Positions 6,540-9,231 of a stretch of 9,231 nt of DNA are shown here, in pieces. How positions within the stretch are numbered: the first letter of the stretch is position 1; each line of letters starts with the position of its first letter. The translations under genes were made by a program, and so were the position numbers. The stretch is from NCBI GenBank assembly GCA_964645155.1, contig CAZYBG010000107.1:1-9231 (forward strand), in the 5' to 3' direction. The stretch comes from CAZYBG01 sp964645155. Lineage in GTDB: Bacteria; Pseudomonadota; Alphaproteobacteria; Rhodobacterales; Rhodobacteraceae. The notes under the pieces were generated by a model. The model searched no databases. It was not told where the DNA came from and saw nothing but the letters and a program-made list of their open reading frames with translations.

Positions 6540-6568
6540 TTGAACGTATCACAAATCCTGCATATGTA
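6540..6568 (+). promoter_or_regulatory. Sigma-70-type promoter of the sulfur-detoxification operon
   Basis: TTGAAC (6540-6545) and TATGTA (6563-6568) are separated by exactly 17 bases. Each matches its -35 or -10 consensus in four of six positions. Transcription would start near 6575, giving a leader of about 24 bases before the ATG at 6599. The region is the AT-richest stretch of the spacer. Confidence 0.55.
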
Positions 6569-6598
6569 GACCGGAGCCGCAGCCGAGGAGGAACACGC

Positions 6599-7462
6599 AT
6601 GTCCCCGGAAGTCACCGCCTTCTTCGACGAGGCGACCAACACCGTCTCCTACGTCGTCCGCGATCCCGCCGGCGCGCACTGCGCCATTGTCGACAGCGTG
6701 CTCGACTTCGACCAGCCCTCGGGGCGGACCTCCACCGCCTCGGCCGACGCCATCGTCGGCTTCGTCCGCGACCACGGCCTCGAGGTCGACTGGCTGCTCG
6801 AGACGCATGTCCATGCCGACCACCTGTCGGCGGCGCCGTACCTGCAGGACCAGCTCGGCGGCCGGATCGGCATCGGCGAGAAGATCACCGTGGTGCAGGA
6901 TACCTTCGGCAAGATCTTCAACGAGGGCACCGCGTTCCAGCGCGACGGCAGCCAGTTCGACCGGCTGTTCCGCGATGGCGACAGCTTCCATGTCGGCCAG
7001 ATGCGCGGCGACGTGATGCACACGCCGGGCCACACGCCGGCCTGCCTCACCTACCTGATCGGCGATGCGGCCTTCGTCGGCGACACGCTCTTCATGCCCG
7101 ATTTCGGCACCGCGCGCTGCGACTTTCCCGGCGGCTCGGCCGGCGAGATGTGGGACAGCGTGCAGCGCATCCTCGCGCTGCCCGACGCCACGCGGATCTT
7201 CACCTGCCACGACTACAAGGCCCGGGGCCGCGACGTCTATGCCTGGGAATCGACCGTGGGCGAGCAGAAGGCGCGCAACGTCCATGTCGGCCAGGGCGCG
7301 ACGCGCGAAGAGTTCGTGCGGATGCGCACCGAACGCGACGCGACGCTGGGGGTGCCGAAGCTGATCCTGCCCTCGCTGCAGGTGAACATGCGCGCGGGCC
7401 AGCTGCCCGAGCCCGAGGGCAACGGCATCTCCTACCTCAAGCTGCCCCTCAACACGCTCTGA
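6599..7462 (+). CDS. MBL-fold metallohydrolase, persulfide dioxygenase-like (Blh/ETHE1 type)
   Basis: This 287-aa cytosolic protein probably oxidises glutathione persulfide to sulfite with a single iron. The metal motif T-H70-V-H72-A-D74-H75 is intact, with H145 (TPGHTPA), D162 (FVGDTLF) and H204 (TCHDYKARG) completing the usual ligand set. The segment GTARCDFPGGSAGEMW (170-185) corresponds to the GCGRTDFQ region that marks ETHE1-type dioxygenases, in the variant I associate with Blh proteins of BigR operons. The frame is open back to 6509, but AGGAGG (6586-6591) lies 7 bases before the ATG at 6599, which settles the start. It is the first gene of a tight four-gene operon with two YeeE/YedE-type subunits and a DUF442 protein, which strongly supports a sulfane-sulfur role. 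Glyoxalase II-like hydrolase activity is the less likely alternative. Confidence 0.88.
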   Translation: MSPEVTAFFDEATNTVSYVVRDPAGAHCAIVDSVLDFDQPSGRTSTASADAIVGFVRDHGLEVDWLLETHVHADHLSAAPYLQDQLGGRIGIGEKITVVQDTFGKIFNEGTAFQRDGSQFDRLFRDGDSFHVGQMRGDVMHTPGHTPACLTYLIGDAAFVGDTLFMPDFGTARCDFPGGSAGEMWDSVQRILALPDATRIFTCHDYKARGRDVYAWESTVGEQKARNVHVGQGATREEFVRMRTERDATLGVPKLILPSLQVNMRAGQLPEPEGNGISYLKLPLNTL

Positions 7463-7475
7463 CACGGAGGCGATC

Positions 7476-7904
7476 GTGATCCAGGCGGACTGGCTGCTCG
7501 GCGGCATCGGCGGCGTGATGATCGGGCTGGCGGCGGCGCTGTTCCTGCTGGCGAACGGCCGCATCATGGGTGCCTCGGGCATCCTCGGCGGCATCGTCGA
7601 CCGCTCGGGGCGCGACAGCCTCGGCGAACGCGCCGCGTTCGTCGGCGGGCTGATCCTCGTGCCCGCGATCCTGGCACTTGCGGCCGGCGGGGCCGCGACG
7701 CACCTCACCACCAACACGGCGGCGATCGTCGCCGCCGGCCTCCTCGTCGGGTTCGGCACGCGGCTCGCGAACGGCTGCACCTCGGGGCACGGCGTCTGCG
7801 GCATCTCGCGGCTCTCGCTGCGCGGCATCGCCGCCACCGCGATCTACCTCGCCGCCGGCGCGGCGACGGTCTACCTCTTCCGCCACGTGCTTGCGGTGAT
7901 CTGA
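7476..7904 (+). CDS. YeeE/YedE family membrane protein, subunit 1 (PmpA-like sulfur transporter)
   Basis: This 142-aa inner-membrane protein has about four hydrophobic segments (roughly residues 6-27, 54-72, 82-98 and 115-138). The family signature LANGCTSGHGVCGISRLS carries C101 and C108. YeeE/YedE proteins import thiosulfate or related sulfur species through conserved cysteines, as shown for TsuA; the two-subunit half-size version in BigR operons is named PmpA/PmpB. It starts at GTG 7476 with GGAGG 5 bases before it (7466-7470), 13 bases after the dioxygenase stop, so it is clearly co-transcribed. It presumably pairs with the next gene product to build one transport unit. The direction and the exact sulfur species are not known from sequence. 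Confidence 0.88.
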   Translation: MIQADWLLGGIGGVMIGLAAALFLLANGRIMGASGILGGIVDRSGRDSLGERAAFVGGLILVPAILALAAGGAATHLTTNTAAIVAAGLLVGFGTRLANGCTSGHGVCGISRLSLRGIAATAIYLAAGAATVYLFRHVLAVI

Positions 7905-7905
7905 G

Positions 7906-8337
7906 ATGCGCGCCCTTCTCGCCTTCGCCTCGGGCGGCCTCTTCGGCGCCGGTCTGCTCGTCTCCGGCATGACCGATACCCTGAAGGTGCAGGGCTGGCT
8001 CGACATCTTCGGCGCCTGGGACCCGACGCTGGCCTTCGTCCTCGGCGGCGCGATACTGCCCATGGCCATTGCCTGGCGGCTGACGCCGGGGCGCCGCCCG
8101 GCGCTCGGCGGGGCGTTCCCGCCGCCGCCGCCGGCGCGGATCGACGGGCAGCTCGCCCTCGGCTCGGCGCTCTTCGGCGTCGGCTGGGGGCTGGCCGGGC
8201 TCTGCCCGGGGCCGGCGATGGCCTCGCTCGCCTGGGGCGGGGTCGAGGGGCTCGCCTTCTTCGCCGCCATGGTGCTGGGGATGATCGGCGCCGGCCCGGT
8301 CCGGGCGCGGCTTGCCGCACCGCCGCGCGCGGCGTAG
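7906..8337 (+). CDS. DUF6691 / YeeE/YedE family membrane protein, subunit 2 (PmpB-like)
   Basis: This 143-aa inner-membrane protein is the second half-size partner. It shows the hallmark LLVSGMTDTLKVQGWLDIFG (17-36) followed by AWDPTLAFVLGGAI, and the second conserved motif GLAGLCPGPAMASL with C100. About four hydrophobic segments are visible, with a Pro-rich loop (FPPPPPARID) between the halves. The ATG lies one base after the stop of subunit 1, so translation is probably coupled and the subunits made in equal amounts, as expected for a heteromeric channel. The Arg/Ala/Pro-rich tail after residue 132 is not conserved. The role is inferred from family and operon. Confidence 0.86.
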   Translation: MRALLAFASGGLFGAGLLVSGMTDTLKVQGWLDIFGAWDPTLAFVLGGAILPMAIAWRLTPGRRPALGGAFPPPPPARIDGQLALGSALFGVGWGLAGLCPGPAMASLAWGGVEGLAFFAAMVLGMIGAGPVRARLAAPPRAA

Positions 8338-8347
8338 GATCGCGGCC

Positions 8348-8794
8348 ATGCTCGACATCCGCCCCCTGTCCGACAGCTACGCGGTCGCACCGCAGATCGA
8401 CCCCGAGGATTTCGCGGCGATCCGCGCGGCGGGCTACGCGACGGTGATCGACAACCGCCCCGACGCCGAGATCGCGCCGTCGCACCACGCCGGGCCGATG
8501 CGCGAGGCGGCCGAGGCGGCCGGCCTCGTCTTCGTCGCGAACCCGGTCCTCGGCGGCGCACTGACGATGGAGAACGTGACGGCGCAGGGCGCGGCCATGG
8601 AGGCATCGGCCGGGCCGGTCCTCGCCTACTGCGCCTCGGGCAACCGGTCGGCGATGGTCTGGCTGCTCGGCCAGGCCGGGCGGGCCGCGACCGATGCGCT
8701 GCTCGAGGCCACCACGCGGGCCGGCTACCAGCACGGCCACCTGCGCCCGCAGATCGAGGCGCTGGCGGCAGAGCGGCGCTTGCGGGCGCTCTGA
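8348..8794 (+). CDS. TIGR01244/DUF442 family sulfurtransferase or phosphatase-like protein
   Basis: This 148-aa soluble protein matches the domain that in Blh proteins is called beta-lactamase-hydrolase-like phosphatase. It begins LDIRPLSDSYAVAPQIDPED, then TVIDNRPDAE (32-41), and has the active-site loop YCASGNRSAMVW with C95-x4-R100. That six-residue loop spacing is rhodanese-like, so a persulfide would be carried on C95 and passed to or from glutathione. In fused Blh this domain precedes the dioxygenase domain; here it is a separate last gene of the operon. The start at 8348 is 10 bases after the previous stop, with AGGA overlapping that stop. A longer start at 8312 would overlap subunit 2 and adds an Arg-rich N-terminus that does not look like the family. 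Phosphatase activity cannot be ruled out. Confidence 0.87.
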   Translation: MLDIRPLSDSYAVAPQIDPEDFAAIRAAGYATVIDNRPDAEIAPSHHAGPMREAAEAAGLVFVANPVLGGALTMENVTAQGAAMEASAGPVLAYCASGNRSAMVWLLGQAGRAATDALLEATTRAGYQHGHLRPQIEALAAERRLRAL

Positions 8795-8831
8795 CGGAAG
8801 GGACCTGACGGACGGGCGCTGCGGCGGCGCG

Positions 8832-9231
8832 CTAGTCGCCGCCCGCCGGCGGTCCGGCCAGATCGCCATCGGCCGTCGGGCGTGCATCCGCAAAGGCGCC
8901 TTCCGGCGCCGCCGGAACGACCGGCGCGCCGCCCGGCATCGGTCGGCTGCGCCCCACGGGCCCCGTCTCCGCCGCACGGATCACCACGCCCTCGGCCGGG
9001 GCGTGCTGCGGCGCCGCGGCGCCGGCGGCGAGCTTCAGCGCCCGCGCGCCCCCGAGCTGGCCGAGCCGCCCTTCGGCCACCGCCACGCCCCCCGGCGCGA
9101 CGAGCCGCACCGCGCCGAGCGCGGCCAGCGGCAGCGCGATCCGGTCGCCCGGCTGCAGTGCGGCGAGGTCGGCGAGCGGCAGGCGGAGCCGGCCGAGCAC
9201 GGTGTCGAGCGCGGCCTCGGCGCCCTCGACC
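8832..9231 (-). CDS. FliM/FliN family flagellar motor switch protein, C-terminal part (5' end beyond window)
   Basis: The frame is open from the right edge of the window (first full codon ending at 9230) to a TAG at 8832-8834, giving 132 residues. The first ~60 are a SpoA/FliN-type surface-presentation domain: VLGRLRLPLADLAALQPGD, then RIALPLAALGAVRLVAPGG and EGRLGQLGGARALKL. This is the domain that packs into the flagellar C-ring or into SctQ-type rings of type III secretion. The last ~65 residues are Ala/Pro/Gly-rich and probably disordered. In Rhodobacterales this combination is usually annotated as FliM/FliN family flagellar motor switch protein. Without the N-terminus I cannot decide between FliM, a FliM paralogue and a secretion-ring protein. 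A GTG at 9200 is internal, since the domain clearly starts before it. It is convergent with the sulfurtransferase gene, with 37 bp between stops. Confidence 0.75.
   Translation of the reverse strand, partial: VEGAEAALDTVLGRLRLPLADLAALQPGDRIALPLAALGAVRLVAPGGVAVAEGRLGQLGGARALKLAAGAAAPQHAPAEGVVIRAAETGPVGRSRPMPGGAPVVPAAPEGAFADARPTADGDLAGPPAGGD

Noticed and set aside
6452..7837. 461-codon open frame on the minus strand across the dioxygenase and first transporter gene
   Set aside because: It covers two well-supported genes, shows no family features and would overlap the real DksA-like start region and the operon promoter.
8795..8831. Terminator between the sulfurtransferase and FliM/FliN-type genes
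   Set aside because: Only a weak GCGC stem and no T tract in 37 bases; not enough to call.
7449..8977. Arg/Pro-rich open frames on the minus strand through the transporter and sulfurtransferase genes
   Set aside because: Extreme Arg/Ala/Pro composition without domains; these are reverse-strand artefacts of high GC content.

Overview
The window is GC-rich chromosomal DNA of an alphaproteobacterium, most likely a member of the Rhodobacterales/Rhodobacteraceae. Four things point there: a conserved C-terminal domain in the first gene that I associate with that order, hppD divergent from an Lrp/AsnC regulator, a FliM/FliN-type protein with an Ala/Pro tail, and an intergenic hairpin cluster starting with an AAATATCCTCGGGGG-type sequence. 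These are recognition-based calls; no search was run. Nearly every base is in, or next to, an ordinary chromosomal gene. I see no insertion sequence, prophage, CRISPR array, tRNA or rRNA.

Layout. (1) 1-445, plus strand: the 3' end of a larger gene of unknown function, whose frame appears to be broken at a run of five C (39-43). (2) 518-1618, minus strand: hppD for tyrosine catabolism, divergent from an Lrp/AsnC regulator (1752-2207) across a 133-bp spacer with a palindrome. (3) 2179-3879, minus strand: a Kef-type cation/proton antiporter with a C-terminal nucleotide-binding domain, overlapping the regulator tail to tail. A 12-bp tandem repeat lies just in front of its ribosome binding site. 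(4) 3989-5152, minus strand: an M20 amidohydrolase, divergent from mazG (5191-6000) with only 38 bp between them. (5) 6138-6455, minus strand: a small DksA/TraR-type zinc-finger protein. (6) 6599-8794, plus strand: a compact four-gene operon. (7) 8832 to the right edge, minus strand: the C-terminal part of a FliM/FliN family protein.

The most coherent system is the operon at 6599-8794. It encodes a persulfide-dioxygenase-like metallo-beta-lactamase protein, two small YeeE/YedE-type membrane subunits and a DUF442/rhodanese-like sulfurtransferase. This is the gene set of the sulfide/sulfane-sulfur detoxification (BigR/Blh-type) operons. In the fused form of Blh the DUF442 and metallo-beta-lactamase domains are one polypeptide; here they are separate first and last genes flanking the transporter pair. 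No ArsR-type repressor gene lies beside it. Instead the spacer to the divergent DksA-like gene carries a near-perfect FNR/Crp-family box (TTGATGCAGGTCAA) about 60 bp upstream of the predicted start of a good sigma-70 promoter. This suggests oxygen- or NO-linked control of sulfur detoxification. I see no wholly novel system; the observations worth checking are this regulatory arrangement, the 12-bp repeat and the frame break.
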